DNA of 42,737 bases from Alphaproteobacteria bacterium (lineage in GTDB: Bacteria; Pseudomonadota; Alphaproteobacteria; Rs-D84), in NCBI GenBank assembly GCA_017650505.1, contig JAGCET010000034.1, forward strand, positions 1 to 42,737. The letters run 5' to 3'. The position numbers and the translations under genes are program-made. The notes under the pieces were generated by a model, which was not told the origin of the DNA, did no database searches, and saw nothing but the letters and a program-made list of their open reading frames with translations. Shown here one piece after another: positions 16,275 through 25,298 of this stretch (position 1 is its first letter; each line of letters starts with the position of its first letter).

Positions 16275-16922
16275 TTAAAAGGGTTTTGTTTGTGGTTTTA
16301 ATCTTTCCTGGGCTTCGTTCAAAACCGCGTCATGAAAGCGACCTAATTCTGCGATAGTTTCGTCCAAGCATTGTTGCAGTTGTTGTTCTTGCTGTTCATT
16401 ATCAGAAAAACATATTTGTTTCTGCAAGTTATTTTTTTGACACAATAGATGGTACGCATAATTTGTATCCAACAATTTTACGCGGTATTTTTGCCACAAT
16501 GTTGAATGTACGTATGCGTACTCATTTAAGATGTATGAATTATACTCTGAATTTGCAATTATCGAACGAATCCATTTTGCGTTTCTGTCCTTGGGAAAAC
16601 GCCCTTGTCGCAATATGTTTGCCAAATCATCGCCATGTAAAATTTGGTTTGGGCGGGCAATATGATAAGAAATTAAATATTTCGCGACATATTCAGCTTC
16701 TAATATTCTACGTTCGTTTTCTTTTTTGGCCTGAATTTCAGATACTTCAAAACAATATTCAGACCCAATGTGTTCTTGTTCCTTATCCGGGTCAAAATCT
16801 GGATATCGATCAGAAAAACTTTTTGTAAGTTGGTCTATTTGATATTCTTCAGCCACATCGAGCCAAGCAAGTTGACGAAGTGTTTTTTTTAATATGCGTT
16901 TGTTTTTGTTAGTTGGCGTCAT
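16275..16922 (-). CDS. Orphan helical protein upstream of gatA
   Basis: 215 aa, not recognised. It has a basic N-terminus (TPTNKNKRILKKTLRQL), acidic and Gln-rich stretches, and a likely coiled coil near the end (NEQQEQQLQQCLDETIAEL). There is no signal peptide or membrane helix, so it is probably cytoplasmic. The ribosome site AGGAAAAG is good. It sits in the same direction and spacing as the gat genes, so it is expressed with them unless an internal promoter exists. Confidence 0.65.
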   Translation of the reverse strand: MTPTNKNKRILKKTLRQLAWLDVAEEYQIDQLTKSFSDRYPDFDPDKEQEHIGSEYCFEVSEIQAKKENERRILEAEYVAKYLISYHIARPNQILHGDDLANILRQGRFPKDRNAKWIRSIIANSEYNSYILNEYAYVHSTLWQKYRVKLLDTNYAYHLLCQKNNLQKQICFSDNEQQEQQLQQCLDETIAELGRFHDAVLNEAQERLKPQTKPF

Positions 16923-16937
16923 TTCTTTTCCTGTCTT

Positions 16938-17315
16938 TTATTTTGAACGTTTGAATATACTCATTATGTACGAATTGGGGCATTTATTAGCCAGAATATT
17001 GGCCAAGCATTTTTCTGCACGCCAATCGCCGCATGGTGTATCGATGATATTTTTGATTAATATAATATGCAATTCGTTTCGTTGTACGTTTTGGGCCATA
17101 TTAAAGTAAGGACTAATCGAATTCTCTTTGGTTAAGGTTTGGCAAACCTTGATCAAACTCATACAACTTCGTTGCGGAAAAGAAATCTTTGCTGTTTTAA
17201 TATTGTCAATGAAAGCTTTCTTTTCTGTCTTACTCATATATCCAAAGGGTACTTCTGTGACAGGTTCATTTGTGTTTTGCACCGCCAAGAATACATTGTT
17301 TTTTTTATCTGTCAT
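16938..17315 (-). CDS. Orphan small protein in the gat array
   Basis: 125 aa, not recognised. Start ATG 17315 with ACAGGAAAC upstream; this overlaps the 3' end of the gene before it by nothing (17-nt gap). It contains four cysteines (RSCMSLIKVC, TPCGDW, EKCLAN) and a C-terminal KCPNSYIMSIFKRSK, with no membrane helix. It lies between two other small orphans. Confidence 0.6.
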   Translation of the reverse strand: MTDKKNNVFLAVQNTNEPVTEVPFGYMSKTEKKAFIDNIKTAKISFPQRSCMSLIKVCQTLTKENSISPYFNMAQNVQRNELHIILIKNIIDTPCGDWRAEKCLANILANKCPNSYIMSIFKRSK

Positions 17316-17332
17316 TTTTGTTTCCTGTTTTT

Positions 17333-17617
17333 CTAACAACCCCGTTGAATGTTCAGATATTGATTTTCAATAATGTTGGTCAGTAATGTGCCCTGTTCAA
17401 CATATCGGGCCAGTACGTTTACAGATGCACCAATGTTATATGAAAATTTGCCGTTGTATGTGGCGATGGCGCCGACATTTTTGTTTGGACTTTTGTCGGT
17501 ATGATAAATTTCCAATTGGTATGTGGCAGTCTCTCTGGTGCAGAGGTTCAATCTGCTATCCAACGGATCAACAGATATCTGTTCTGTAATTACATGAATG
17601 TTTTGTGTTTTTTCCAT
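17333..17617 (-). CDS. Orphan small beta-rich protein in the gat array
   Basis: 94 aa, not recognised. The sequence alternates polar and hydrophobic residues (TATYQLEIYHTD, VGAIATYNGKFSYNIGASVNVLARYV), suggesting a small beta-rich domain. The ATG directly follows the stop of the preceding gene (TAAATG), with AAGG in that gene's end as ribosome site, so the two are translationally coupled and may act together. Confidence 0.6.
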   Translation of the reverse strand: MEKTQNIHVITEQISVDPLDSRLNLCTRETATYQLEIYHTDKSPNKNVGAIATYNGKFSYNIGASVNVLARYVEQGTLLTNIIENQYLNIQRGC

Positions 17618-18001
17618 TTATTTACCTTTTTGTGGTCCGGTATATATTCCCTGTGCAAGTCGATACGGACATTTTTTATCGCGCATGCGTTCTAAACATT
17701 TTTGTATTTGTGCCATACGGTCGGTTGGTTTTTTCGCATGTGGCGACATACATTCGAAGTCAATGTTATAAAAATCTACATTAATTTCGGAATCCATAAC
17801 ACGGATTTGCAATCCGCGCAGGCACAGGGCTGCACGGTAATCCCATTGTAGGTTATTTACCTTAACCGGTGTACCATCGGCAAGTGTGACCTGGTGTACG
17901 GTGGCCGGGCATGAGTTCCTTGACGATGGGCGACTGTGTACAAAAAACACAGGCATCGATTCTGGTATTTTGTATATAATGCTATATCTGTTTCTCGCCA
18001 T
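17618..18001 (-). CDS. Orphan small protein directly after gatC
   Basis: 127 aa, not recognised. The start ATG 18001 is 1 nt after the gatC stop, with GGAGA inside the gatC end as ribosome site. It holds a strand-rich N-terminal part (RYSIIYKIPESMPVFFVHSR), then VTLADGTPVKVNN, and a Cys-containing helical C-terminus (QIQKCLERMRDKKCPYRL). Tight coupling to gatC and to the next orphan argues for a real, co-expressed gene. Confidence 0.6.
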   Translation of the reverse strand: MARNRYSIIYKIPESMPVFFVHSRPSSRNSCPATVHQVTLADGTPVKVNNLQWDYRAALCLRGLQIRVMDSEINVDFYNIDFECMSPHAKKPTDRMAQIQKCLERMRDKKCPYRLAQGIYTGPQKGK

Positions 18002-18002
18002 C

Positions 18003-18299
18003 TTAATCTCCATCCATAACTTTTGGAACGGCAAAGTATCCACGGCTTACGCCGGCTTTGTCGGGCGCGTTTGCCAAAATTGCATCGCGAATGTCACCAT
18101 CGGTGACCACGTCTGCACGCCGGGGCAGGGCATGTTCCGCCGGGCTTAACATCGGTTCAACGCCCGTTGTATCGATTTGTTTTAATTTATCAATCCATTC
18201 AACCACAGAATCTATATTCATCTGGGCCAACTTTTCGTCCGGAATATCGATTTTAATCAGGTCTGCAAATTTATGTAATTGTTGCTTGCTAAATGCCAT
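18003..18299 (-). CDS. gatC: Asp/Glu-tRNA(Asn/Gln) amidotransferase subunit C
   Basis: 98 aa belt-like subunit that wraps around the GatA-GatB interface. Typical features: LHKFADLIKIDIPDEKL near the start, the central VVEWIDKLKQIDTTGVEPM, and the C-terminal LRADVVTDG-like and YFAVPKVMDGD elements. ATG 18299 is preceded by AGGA. It heads the minus-strand array, with its own promoter overlapping the divergent ruvX start. Confidence 0.95.
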   Translation of the reverse strand: MAFSKQQLHKFADLIKIDIPDEKLAQMNIDSVVEWIDKLKQIDTTGVEPMLSPAEHALPRRADVVTDGDIRDAILANAPDKAGVSRGYFAVPKVMDGD

Positions 18300-18328
18300 T
18301 TTGAATCCTATATTTAAGTGCAAAGGTG

Positions 18329-18356
18329 ATTATACAATGATTTTATCGGATTTCAA
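18329..18356 (-). promoter_or_regulatory. Promoter of the gatC array
   Basis: On the minus strand TTGAAA (18351-18356), a 16-nt spacer and a perfect TATAAT (18329-18334). The -35 box lies inside the first codons of the divergent ruvX gene. Confidence 0.6.
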
Positions 18357-18786
18357 GGCTTTTCCCGCGCGGGGTGTTTTGGTCGGCGTTGATTGGGGTG
18401 CGCGACGTACCGGGGTCGCGGTGTCGGATGCGGCGCGTGAATTTGTGTTTGCCCGTCCGGTGATTGTTGGCCGGAATTCCGGGGATTTTATAACACATAT
18501 TTTGAATTTGGTGGCCGAAGTTCGGGCGGTTGGCATGGTTATCGGGTTGCCGGTGCGGACGGATGGGGCGGAATCAGAAACCACAATTGCGGTTCGCGAA
18601 TTTGCAAATGCTTTGGCACGGGAAACCGATTTGCCGATAATATTTGTTGATGAAACCCTGTCTTCCGCCGCGGCCCAAGATTCAATGGGGCGCGTTCGGC
18701 GGTCGGATATAAAAACGAAACTTGATTCAGAATCCGCCCGCGTGATATTGGAAAACGCAATTGCGATTATCGGTCGAAATTATTAA
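18337..18786 (+). CDS. ruvX: Putative Holliday-junction resolvase / pre-16S rRNA nuclease
   Basis: 149 aa YqgF/RuvX family RNase H-like protein. Conserved parts: GVDWGARRTGVAVSD (first metal Asp), GMVIGLPVRTDG, FVDETLSS (metal Glu) and the C-terminal DSESARVILE. The family matures the 5' end of 16S rRNA and has been proposed to resolve recombination intermediates. ATG 18337 is preceded by AAAGGTG. A longer upstream reading runs through gatC and is spurious. It is convergent with the transporter gene after 1 nt. Confidence 0.9.
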   Translation: MILSDFKAFPARGVLVGVDWGARRTGVAVSDAAREFVFARPVIVGRNSGDFITHILNLVAEVRAVGMVIGLPVRTDGAESETTIAVREFANALARETDLPIIFVDETLSSAAAQDSMGRVRRSDIKTKLDSESARVILENAIAIIGRNY

Positions 18787-18787
18787 C

Positions 18788-19819
18788 TTAGTCTTCGTTC
18801 TTATCCGGGATTTTGCCGTCGGTGGAAAGCAATATCGCAATCCATCGTGTCGAATCAAACTGGGCCGTTATGATAAATGTTGCCACAAGTAACGGAACAC
18901 TGAAAAACATTCCGGCGACACCCCATATCAATCCCCAGAATACAAGGTTTATAAGTATTGCCAATGTCGACAGGTTTAATGTCTTGCCGGTCAATTTTGG
19001 TTCGATTATGTTTCCAAATACTATTTGTATTCCGATAAGTCCCATCGACAGTAAAACCATTTCGTGGAGTGTTGCGCCAGATATTGCCGCAAATAATATT
19101 GGCATCGCGCAACCGATAATCGCACCAAGTGTTGGAATATAACTTAAAATAAATATTGCAAATGCCCAAACACCGGCGAATTTCAAATCCAACATATACA
19201 TCCACATATATGATACCATTCCCGTGATTCCGGAAACGACGGTCTTCATAAACAGGTATTTTTTCATATTCTCGTCAATGCTGGCCAAGATGTATTTTAT
19301 CTTTTTGCCCTGTGATTTATTCGGGAACAGTTGGGTCAGTTTTTTATCAAACGTGCTTTGTTCAATAAACATAAATATGATATAAACTATTACCATTCCC
19401 ATAGATGCCGCAATGCGCGCAACCGATGAACCGACACTGGACACAATTGTTGTGATATTTGGTAAACTTAGTGTTGATATATCAAGTCCGAACGTGTCCG
19501 ATATGTAATCCCACAGTGAATTTAGGCGGGATTGAATTTCCGGCATCGCATCAAGCAGTTCACTGAACATTGGGCGCACGCGCGTGGCGAATACATAAAT
19601 CACACCAATAAAGGTTAAAATGGATAATACCTTGGCAATTATATTATATAATGTTGCGCCATAACGCATTGCCGATTCGGTTGGAAAAATTTTGCGATAA
19701 TATGTCGCGGTCGCGTTTATAAGGTACCACAAAAACGTCGCGACCAACAGTGGTATAAAAATCGAACTGCCCATCCATAAAATAAATATGAATAATGCAA
19801 ATAATAAAATTCCATTCAT
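18788..19819 (-). CDS. AI-2E family transporter (PerM-like permease)
   Basis: 343 aa polytopic inner-membrane protein with about eight helices: an N-terminal pair (GILLFALFIFILWMGSSIF), a middle soluble stretch with LPNITTIVSSVGSS, and the conserved C-terminal block around SYIPTLGAIIGCAMPILFA and GNIIEPKLTGKTLNLS. These are hallmarks of the family first linked to AI-2 export; members also act in Na+/H+ exchange, so the substrate is open. The ribosome site is AGGAGAG. It lies 25 nt after sufC and may share its transcript. Confidence 0.85.
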   Translation of the reverse strand: MNGILLFALFIFILWMGSSIFIPLLVATFLWYLINATATYYRKIFPTESAMRYGATLYNIIAKVLSILTFIGVIYVFATRVRPMFSELLDAMPEIQSRLNSLWDYISDTFGLDISTLSLPNITTIVSSVGSSVARIAASMGMVIVYIIFMFIEQSTFDKKLTQLFPNKSQGKKIKYILASIDENMKKYLFMKTVVSGITGMVSYMWMYMLDLKFAGVWAFAIFILSYIPTLGAIIGCAMPILFAAISGATLHEMVLLSMGLIGIQIVFGNIIEPKLTGKTLNLSTLAILINLVFWGLIWGVAGMFFSVPLLVATFIITAQFDSTRWIAILLSTDGKIPDKNED

Positions 19820-19844
19820 GGTATTCTCTCTCCTGACTTCTTTC

Positions 19845-20525
19845 TTATTCTATCATAATTTTGCCGTGTGATAAAGTGGTTGTGTGTGTCGGATTTACAC
19901 GTGCGGTAAAATCGGGTTGATGACTTATAAATATAAATGTAGTGTCCGGCATAGATGCCATGATATCTGCAATCTGGGTGCGTGTTTCGGCATCGGCACC
20001 GGAGTCGGGTTCGTCCAAAATCGCAAGTTTGGGTTTAGTCATCAACAATCGCAACAACATTATGCGTTTCCTTTCGCCGCCCGAAAATCCGACGTTTACC
20101 GAACGATTTAGCCATTCGCGTGGAATGCCAAGTTTTTCGCGTGCGGATTCTAACATTTCTAAAAATTCCGCCATTGGTAAATCGGTGCCGGTTTCAAAAT
20201 GACGATGCGCCGCGATGGAATGTTTCAAAAAACTGGTAATAGTCAAACCCGGAATTTCCGGAACATTTTGTGCACCCAAGAATATGCCGCCAAGGGCGCG
20301 TTCGGTTGCATTTTCGTCCGTTATATCGGCGCCATCAAAAATTATTTTGCCACCGTCTATTTTATAATCGGGGTGGCCGGCGATAACATTTACCAATGTC
20401 GATTTGCCCGAACCATTGTGTCCAGAAATCAAGTGTCGCGCACCCGATTCAACCGACATATTTATATTGTCCAATAATATTTTGCCATCAAAGGATACAG
20501 TTAAATTTTTAATTTCTAGTATCAT
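19845..20525 (-). CDS. sufC: Fe-S cluster assembly ATPase SufC
   Basis: 226 aa ABC-type ATPase that drives the SufBC(D) scaffold. Walker A is GHNGSGKS (35-42), the signature FSGGERKR, Walker B LAILDEPDSGAD and switch His in FISHQPDF. It follows sufB by 3 nt. No sufD, sufS or sufU/E lies in the window: the next downstream gene is the transporter, so the rest of the pathway must be elsewhere or upstream of the window order. Confidence 0.95.
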   Translation of the reverse strand: MILEIKNLTVSFDGKILLDNINMSVESGARHLISGHNGSGKSTLVNVIAGHPDYKIDGGKIIFDGADITDENATERALGGIFLGAQNVPEIPGLTITSFLKHSIAAHRHFETGTDLPMAEFLEMLESAREKLGIPREWLNRSVNVGFSGGERKRIMLLRLLMTKPKLAILDEPDSGADAETRTQIADIMASMPDTTFIFISHQPDFTARVNPTHTTTLSHGKIMIE

Positions 20526-20528
20526 TTT

Positions 20529-21863
20529 TTACCCCTTGTGTGAAAGTGCCATTTGTATTAGTTGTTTGGATTCAACCAAAAATTCCATTGGTAATCGCGA
20601 TAGTATCGGTGTGGCGGTTGCACCAATAATCAGTGCCGTTGCCGTATCGTTGTCGATTCCCGCCATATTCAGGTATGTCATCTGTGTCGCGTCCAGTGCC
20701 CCTGTTTTTGCCTCGTGCGTTTGAACATTGTCTGAATTTTCATATACTATGTTGGGCAGGGTATTTGCGATCGCGCAGTCGCCGATTATGTGGGTATCAC
20801 ATTTTGACGCGTTGCGACAACCGTGCCCATTGAATTGAACCAAACTGCGAAATGTTTGACGTGACCAATCCAACGCAACGCCGTATGATAATATATTAGA
20901 TGTAGTGTTGTTCCCAATGTGCAACATTTTTGTTCCGGTGTCTGATTGTTGACCACCACGTGTTATGGTCAGGGAATAAAAATCACTGGCCGCGTTGTCG
21001 CCATATAAAATTGTTGATGGGTATTTCCATGTCATCGCGGACCCGACTTCGAATTGTGTCCAATCAAGACGTGCATTTTCAAAACATTTTCCGCGCTTTG
21101 TGACAAAGTTTAATATACCGTTTTTATTGTGTTGACCGGGTTCGGAATCGCCTGCAAACCAATTTTGAACCGTTGCATACTTAACGTGCGAATTTGCCAA
21201 GGCAACAATTTCAACAACCCCGCTGTGAAGTTGATGATTCGGACGACGTGGGGCACTGCAACCTTCCATATAACTTAATTTGGAACCGGTGTCGGCAATA
21301 ATTAGTGTGCGTTCAAATTGTCCGATTTTTGCGGTTTCAATTCTGAAATAACTGGCCAAATCAATCGGGCATTCTGTGTTTGGTGGAATATATACAAATG
21401 TGCCGTCCGAAAACACGGCTGAATTTAATGCCGCAAAAAAATTGTCAGACGCCGGCACGACGGTTCCAAGGTATTTTTGAACCAAATCAGGATGCAATTT
21501 GACCGCATCGGAAAAAGACATAAATATTATTCCGCGTGCGGCCAATTCTGATTGATACGATGTGTGGACGGATTCGCTGTCGATTATGGTGTCGGTGGCC
21601 ATTCCCAAAAGGGCGCGTTGTTCGCCTGCGGGTAATCCCATTTTTTCATATGTTTCGCGTAGGTCGCTGTTGTCGATGGGAATTGGGCGGTTGTAATAAT
21701 TTAATGTGGTATAATCTATTGGTGCATAATCTATTTCGCCCCAATGCGGTTCAGACATTTTTTCCCAAATGTGCAATGCACTAATTCGCCATTCGGTTAA
21801 CCATGTGGGTTCGTCCCTTTGCGCAGATATTTCGCGGACAAGATTTTCCGTTGGTCCGTTCAT
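20529..21863 (-). CDS. sufB: Fe-S cluster assembly scaffold SufB
   Basis: 444 aa. SufB builds [4Fe-4S] clusters with SufC and SufD. Characteristic segments: SVHTSYQSELAARGIIFMSF, VPASDNFFAALNSAVFSDGTFVYIP, YMEGCSAPRR, the long parallel beta-helix core, and NASKCDTHIIGDCA with the late Cys, followed by HEAKTGALD. Its ATG overlaps the stop of the preceding small membrane protein (ATGA), implying translational coupling. Confidence 0.95.
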   Translation of the reverse strand: MNGPTENLVREISAQRDEPTWLTEWRISALHIWEKMSEPHWGEIDYAPIDYTTLNYYNRPIPIDNSDLRETYEKMGLPAGEQRALLGMATDTIIDSESVHTSYQSELAARGIIFMSFSDAVKLHPDLVQKYLGTVVPASDNFFAALNSAVFSDGTFVYIPPNTECPIDLASYFRIETAKIGQFERTLIIADTGSKLSYMEGCSAPRRPNHQLHSGVVEIVALANSHVKYATVQNWFAGDSEPGQHNKNGILNFVTKRGKCFENARLDWTQFEVGSAMTWKYPSTILYGDNAASDFYSLTITRGGQQSDTGTKMLHIGNNTTSNILSYGVALDWSRQTFRSLVQFNGHGCRNASKCDTHIIGDCAIANTLPNIVYENSDNVQTHEAKTGALDATQMTYLNMAGIDNDTATALIIGATATPILSRLPMEFLVESKQLIQMALSHKG

Positions 21864-22411
21864 TGTTCTTCTGAATCAGATGTTGCAAGTTGATATGCCT
21901 GGGTAAAAAATGTCAAAGATTGGCCAAGCAACCCATTTATGAATGTCGTCGTCAATATACCGTCGGGTTCGGTTTCGGATAAATGTTTTAACAAATTGTC
22001 TGCGCGTTCCATATATCCCATTACATTACGACGCACCGATGAATCCAGTTTTATTGCCCGGCGTAATTTTTCCATGACGTATGGATTTTTTGCGTACTCG
22101 TCCAACAGTCCGCCCAATGTTCGCCACAATGGGTGTTCAGATGTGTTGCGTGGCATTATATCTAATGCGGCCAGTACCGGAATCAGACTTTGCAATAAAT
22201 CTTGGTATATCATTTCGGCGTGTTCGGCGACCGCATTTGTTGCGGATTTATTCTTTAACGTACTTTGGATTTTTACAATCAGATTATATTGGTACGATAT
22301 ATTGCGATTTACTTCGCCAATTCGGTGGTTCAGGTAAAAGACCAAACCGACAGCCACGATTGCCAATGCAACCGAAACACATGGTAATATCAGTAAAATA
22401 GTATCATTCAT
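21860..22411 (-). CDS. Orphan membrane-anchored protein coupled to sufB
   Basis: 183 aa. One N-terminal membrane helix (about 4-28, ILLILPCVSVALAIVAVGLVFYL) is followed by helical soluble sequence (NHRIGEVNRNISYQYNLIVK..., LRRAIKLDSSVRRNVMGYM). No family recognised. Ribosome site AAGGAA. It ends in TGA inside the ATGA overlap with sufB, so it heads the sufBC operon. It could be a membrane partner of Fe-S assembly, but only the context suggests this. Confidence 0.7.
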   Translation of the reverse strand: MNDTILLILPCVSVALAIVAVGLVFYLNHRIGEVNRNISYQYNLIVKIQSTLKNKSATNAVAEHAEMIYQDLLQSLIPVLAALDIMPRNTSEHPLWRTLGGLLDEYAKNPYVMEKLRRAIKLDSSVRRNVMGYMERADNLLKHLSETEPDGILTTTFINGLLGQSLTFFTQAYQLATSDSEEQ

Positions 22412-22449
22412 CTTTTATATTCCTTATGAAAACATGGTTATATACCCGC

Positions 22450-22458
22450 AGTATAACA
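22450..22458 (-). promoter_or_regulatory. Extended -10 promoter of the sufBC operon
   Basis: TGTTATACT on the minus strand, an extended -10 without a clear -35, 39 nt before the first gene of the operon. Confidence 0.35.
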
Positions 22459-22529
22459 TAAATTTTTCGATTCGTTTGAATATCTTGCATATAAATTTAA
22501 AAAAACGACTTGAAATGTATTTTTAGGTC

Positions 22530-22558
22530 TTGCACAGATTCGGTCAAATTGTTATAAT
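22530..22558 (+). promoter_or_regulatory. Promoter of the type IVb pilus gene pair
   Basis: TTGCAC (22530-22535), exactly 17 nt, and a perfect TATAAT (22553-22558), 40 nt before the start codon. One of the best promoter matches in the window. Confidence 0.75.
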
Positions 22559-22598
22559 GAGTATCAGAAAGTAAGAAAATATCAGGAAAGGAAGACCT

Positions 22599-23618
22599 AT
22601 GTTTCGCAAGATTTTAATTGCTGCTATGCTTGCAACCGCGGCGGGATACTGCTTTGCGGCCACCAATTTACCCCAGGTTGTTACGTCGGAGGTTTTTTAT
22701 GACACCGACACCAAGACGGACGAAGATACATTCGTACAACAAGATTCTTATGCGGATGTGTATCGGGCCGAACCGCAAAATGTCTCATATGTGCCGCCTG
22801 CACCGGTCGATGTGCCGGCGTGGCCGTTGGCGGGGTCTGATGCGGACGTGACTGTTTCGTGCGAGGCCGGTGTGTGTTCGCGCAGTGCGCAATCTGATAA
22901 TATTAAAATTGTTTCGAAAATTGGTTCAGATTTGGTTGTGGAAAACAACTTTAACCTTGGGGCGCGTGCGGGTGATGGGTGGTCCGGTGGCGCAAATATG
23001 ATGCACGGTAATCAGATTCCGGTCGGTTTTGATAACGATTGCGCACGTGGGTCCGAGATGCCGTTGTTGCATCGCGAGGTTTTAGAAGATGATGGTGGAA
23101 ATGTTTTGGCAATGTCGCGCAGTGGGCGTGGTGCGTGTGCGCGCTATGCGGATGGTTATGATGCGTATTTGGCGCGGAATGGTTTGGTTGAACGGACCGC
23201 AAATGGTGATATTGTGACCGGTGCCGGTGTGGTGACGGTTGACGCAAACGGTGCGGTTCATATAAGTGGCGTTGGTAATGAAGATACATTGTTGGTCGCG
23301 GGCGATACGGAAATTTCTGTGGATGTGTCGGCGGATGCAGAACCGGCCAATACGATTAAGGACCAGGTTCGTTCTTGGGTGGTGGCCAGTGGTCAGACAT
23401 TGCGCGATGTGTTGCAATCTTGGTGTGACAAGGAAGGATGGGATTTGGTTTGGGCAACGTCGCGTGAATACCCGATCCAGGCCAGTGCGGTGTTCAAAGG
23501 ACGCTTTGTTGATGTGGCATCTGCGGTGGTGCGTAATTTTGAACGCGCTATCCCGGTTCCGTATGCCAAGTTCTATAAAGGAAATCGCGTTTTGGTCATT
23601 TCGACAACCGAAGAATAG
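22599..23618 (+). CDS. TcpQ/PilL-type pilus assembly protein
   Basis: 339 aa, ribosome site AAAGGAAG. The signal peptide is MFRKILIAAMLATAAGYCFA. The middle is low-complexity and acidic. The C-terminal 80 residues match the TcpQ (toxin-coregulated pilus Q) domain: WVVASGQTLRDVLQSWCDKE, then GWDLVWAT, YPIQASAVFKGRFVDVASAV and KGNRVLVIS. In type IVb pili this domain partners the outer-membrane secretin. The secretin gene follows after 23 nt, which confirms the pairing. Confidence 0.8.
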   Translation: MFRKILIAAMLATAAGYCFAATNLPQVVTSEVFYDTDTKTDEDTFVQQDSYADVYRAEPQNVSYVPPAPVDVPAWPLAGSDADVTVSCEAGVCSRSAQSDNIKIVSKIGSDLVVENNFNLGARAGDGWSGGANMMHGNQIPVGFDNDCARGSEMPLLHREVLEDDGGNVLAMSRSGRGACARYADGYDAYLARNGLVERTANGDIVTGAGVVTVDANGAVHISGVGNEDTLLVAGDTEISVDVSADAEPANTIKDQVRSWVVASGQTLRDVLQSWCDKEGWDLVWATSREYPIQASAVFKGRFVDVASAVVRNFERAIPVPYAKFYKGNRVLVISTTEE

Positions 23619-23641
23619 TTAAAAGCAGGGAGATAGTAAAT

Positions 23642-25267
23642 ATGATGAAATATTTGAAAATTTTTGTAGTGTGCGGTGTGGTTGCGGTGGTCGCGGGTTG
23701 CGCCACGCGTCAGTCTGCACGTGTTGCAGCATCGGTTGACCAAGATTTCGTAAATGTGTACGATGCATTTGAAATGGCAAAAAATCCACGTGCCAAGGTG
23801 ACCAGCAGTGATACAATTTCTATGTCCGAAGGTGTTTGGTTGGGCGATAAATCTACATTGGTGGAACACAAGAATAATTTGCCCAAACAATATGAAACCG
23901 ATGCGGGTGTGACAATTTTGCTGAATGACCCGGTGACATTACAGGTTTTGGCAAATAACATAAATTCTATTACGCATATTCCGGTTAAGATAGATAGTCA
24001 GATTGCATCAGAGAAATTAAAACGCACAATGAGTATTGCGTACACCGGTAAGTTATCTGGTTTGTTGTCCCAGGTTGCGACAGATTTAGATTTGTTGTGG
24101 TATTATGATAAAACTTCTATTGTGTTTTATGAAACAGAAACCAAGACGTTTACGTTGTATGCACTTGGTACAGATGTATCGTACCAATCTTCGGTGCAGA
24201 CAGATGATGGAAATCAGGTTTATTTGGAATCGACATTGAAAGAATGGGACGAAGTTGAAAATACAATTTCTTCAATTATTGGGAATTCTGAAAATGCCAA
24301 ATTTACTGTGTCGCGCAGTTTGGGTACGATAACTGTGACCGCGCCACCATCGGTGTTGTCGCGCGTTGGTGATTATATCGCGCGTCAAAACAGACGTTTG
24401 TCCCAATTGGTAACCATAGATGTGAAGGTGTTGCAGGTTTCAATCGCAAATGATTCTGCGTTCGGGTTGAATTTGGCGGCCGCAATAAATTCGGTTTCGG
24501 GTTTGAATATTGTTGCGAATCCAAAGAATAACCTTGCGTCGCCTGAGACCAGTGCGATAAATGTTGCTGTGTTATCGAATGCGGTGTCTGCATTGACCGG
24601 AATGACGCACATGGAAAATGGTTCGACCGTGGCCGGCGCATATACCCAAGACCAAATAAACAACGGGTCTTTGTCCGGTATCGCGGGCAGTACTGCGTTG
24701 ATTCAGGCATTGGCAAAACAGGGCAAGGTTTCGTTGGTGACAAATGTTGGTGTAACAACGCGTAATAATCGTGTCGCGCCCGTGAATAACACCCGCAGTA
24801 CCGGGTATATCAAACGGTTTGAATCGCGCAACTTTACGACTGTGGAATCCAGTACGGTTGACCAAGATAATTTGGAAACCGGATTTTCGATGCAATTGTT
24901 GCCGAATATTTTGGAAAATGGCAAGATATTATTGCTGTTCCGTATGACGGTGCGTGAATTGTTAAAGATGGCGTCGCAAACAATTGGTGAAGTGACTCTG
25001 CAATTGCCAGAAGTTGAAGAGCGCAGTTTCATGCAGGAAGTTATTATGGAATCGGGGCAAATGTTGGTTGTGTCGGGATTTGAAAAGCAAACCAATAATG
25101 ATACACGTTATGGATTGGGCGATCCGGACTTTATGGCACTGTCTGGTTCGCGTGAAACCGCATCGCAACGTGATGTCTTGGTCGTGATTTTGACCCCACA
25201 AGTGTTGGTCAGCCCGATGGATGCCGAACATAGTATTCAACAGCATTGGGGCGCACCGTTGAATTAA
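23642..25267 (+). CDS. pilN: Type IVb pilus secretin lipoprotein (PilN family)
   Basis: 541 aa. The lipobox VVAVVAGCA anchors it in the outer membrane. The N-terminal part (about 80-170) contains LLNDPVTLQVLANNINSIT, the usual secretin N0-like domain. N1-type sequence with ITVTAPPSVLSRVGDYI follows. The C-terminal secretin channel has TGFSMQLLPNILENGKILLL, then VEERSFMQEVIMESGQMLVVSGFE and RDVLVVILTPQVL. It forms the pore through which the pilus leaves. The start may be ATG 23642 or 23645. A terminator follows the stop, so this is a two-gene operon. Confidence 0.88.
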   Translation: MMKYLKIFVVCGVVAVVAGCATRQSARVAASVDQDFVNVYDAFEMAKNPRAKVTSSDTISMSEGVWLGDKSTLVEHKNNLPKQYETDAGVTILLNDPVTLQVLANNINSITHIPVKIDSQIASEKLKRTMSIAYTGKLSGLLSQVATDLDLLWYYDKTSIVFYETETKTFTLYALGTDVSYQSSVQTDDGNQVYLESTLKEWDEVENTISSIIGNSENAKFTVSRSLGTITVTAPPSVLSRVGDYIARQNRRLSQLVTIDVKVLQVSIANDSAFGLNLAAAINSVSGLNIVANPKNNLASPETSAINVAVLSNAVSALTGMTHMENGSTVAGAYTQDQINNGSLSGIAGSTALIQALAKQGKVSLVTNVGVTTRNNRVAPVNNTRSTGYIKRFESRNFTTVESSTVDQDNLETGFSMQLLPNILENGKILLLFRMTVRELLKMASQTIGEVTLQLPEVEERSFMQEVIMESGQMLVVSGFEKQTNNDTRYGLGDPDFMALSGSRETASQRDVLVVILTPQVLVSPMDAEHSIQQHWGAPLN

Positions 25268-25275
25268 AGTTAAGG

Positions 25276-25298
25276 AAAACCGCCATTCGGCGGTTTTT
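25276..25298 (+). terminator. Intrinsic terminator of the pilus operon
   Basis: A perfect 9-bp stem AAAACCGCC (25276-25284) / GGCGGTTTT (25289-25297), 4-nt loop, ending in TTTTT. It abuts the stop codon of the convergent gene. Confidence 0.85.
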
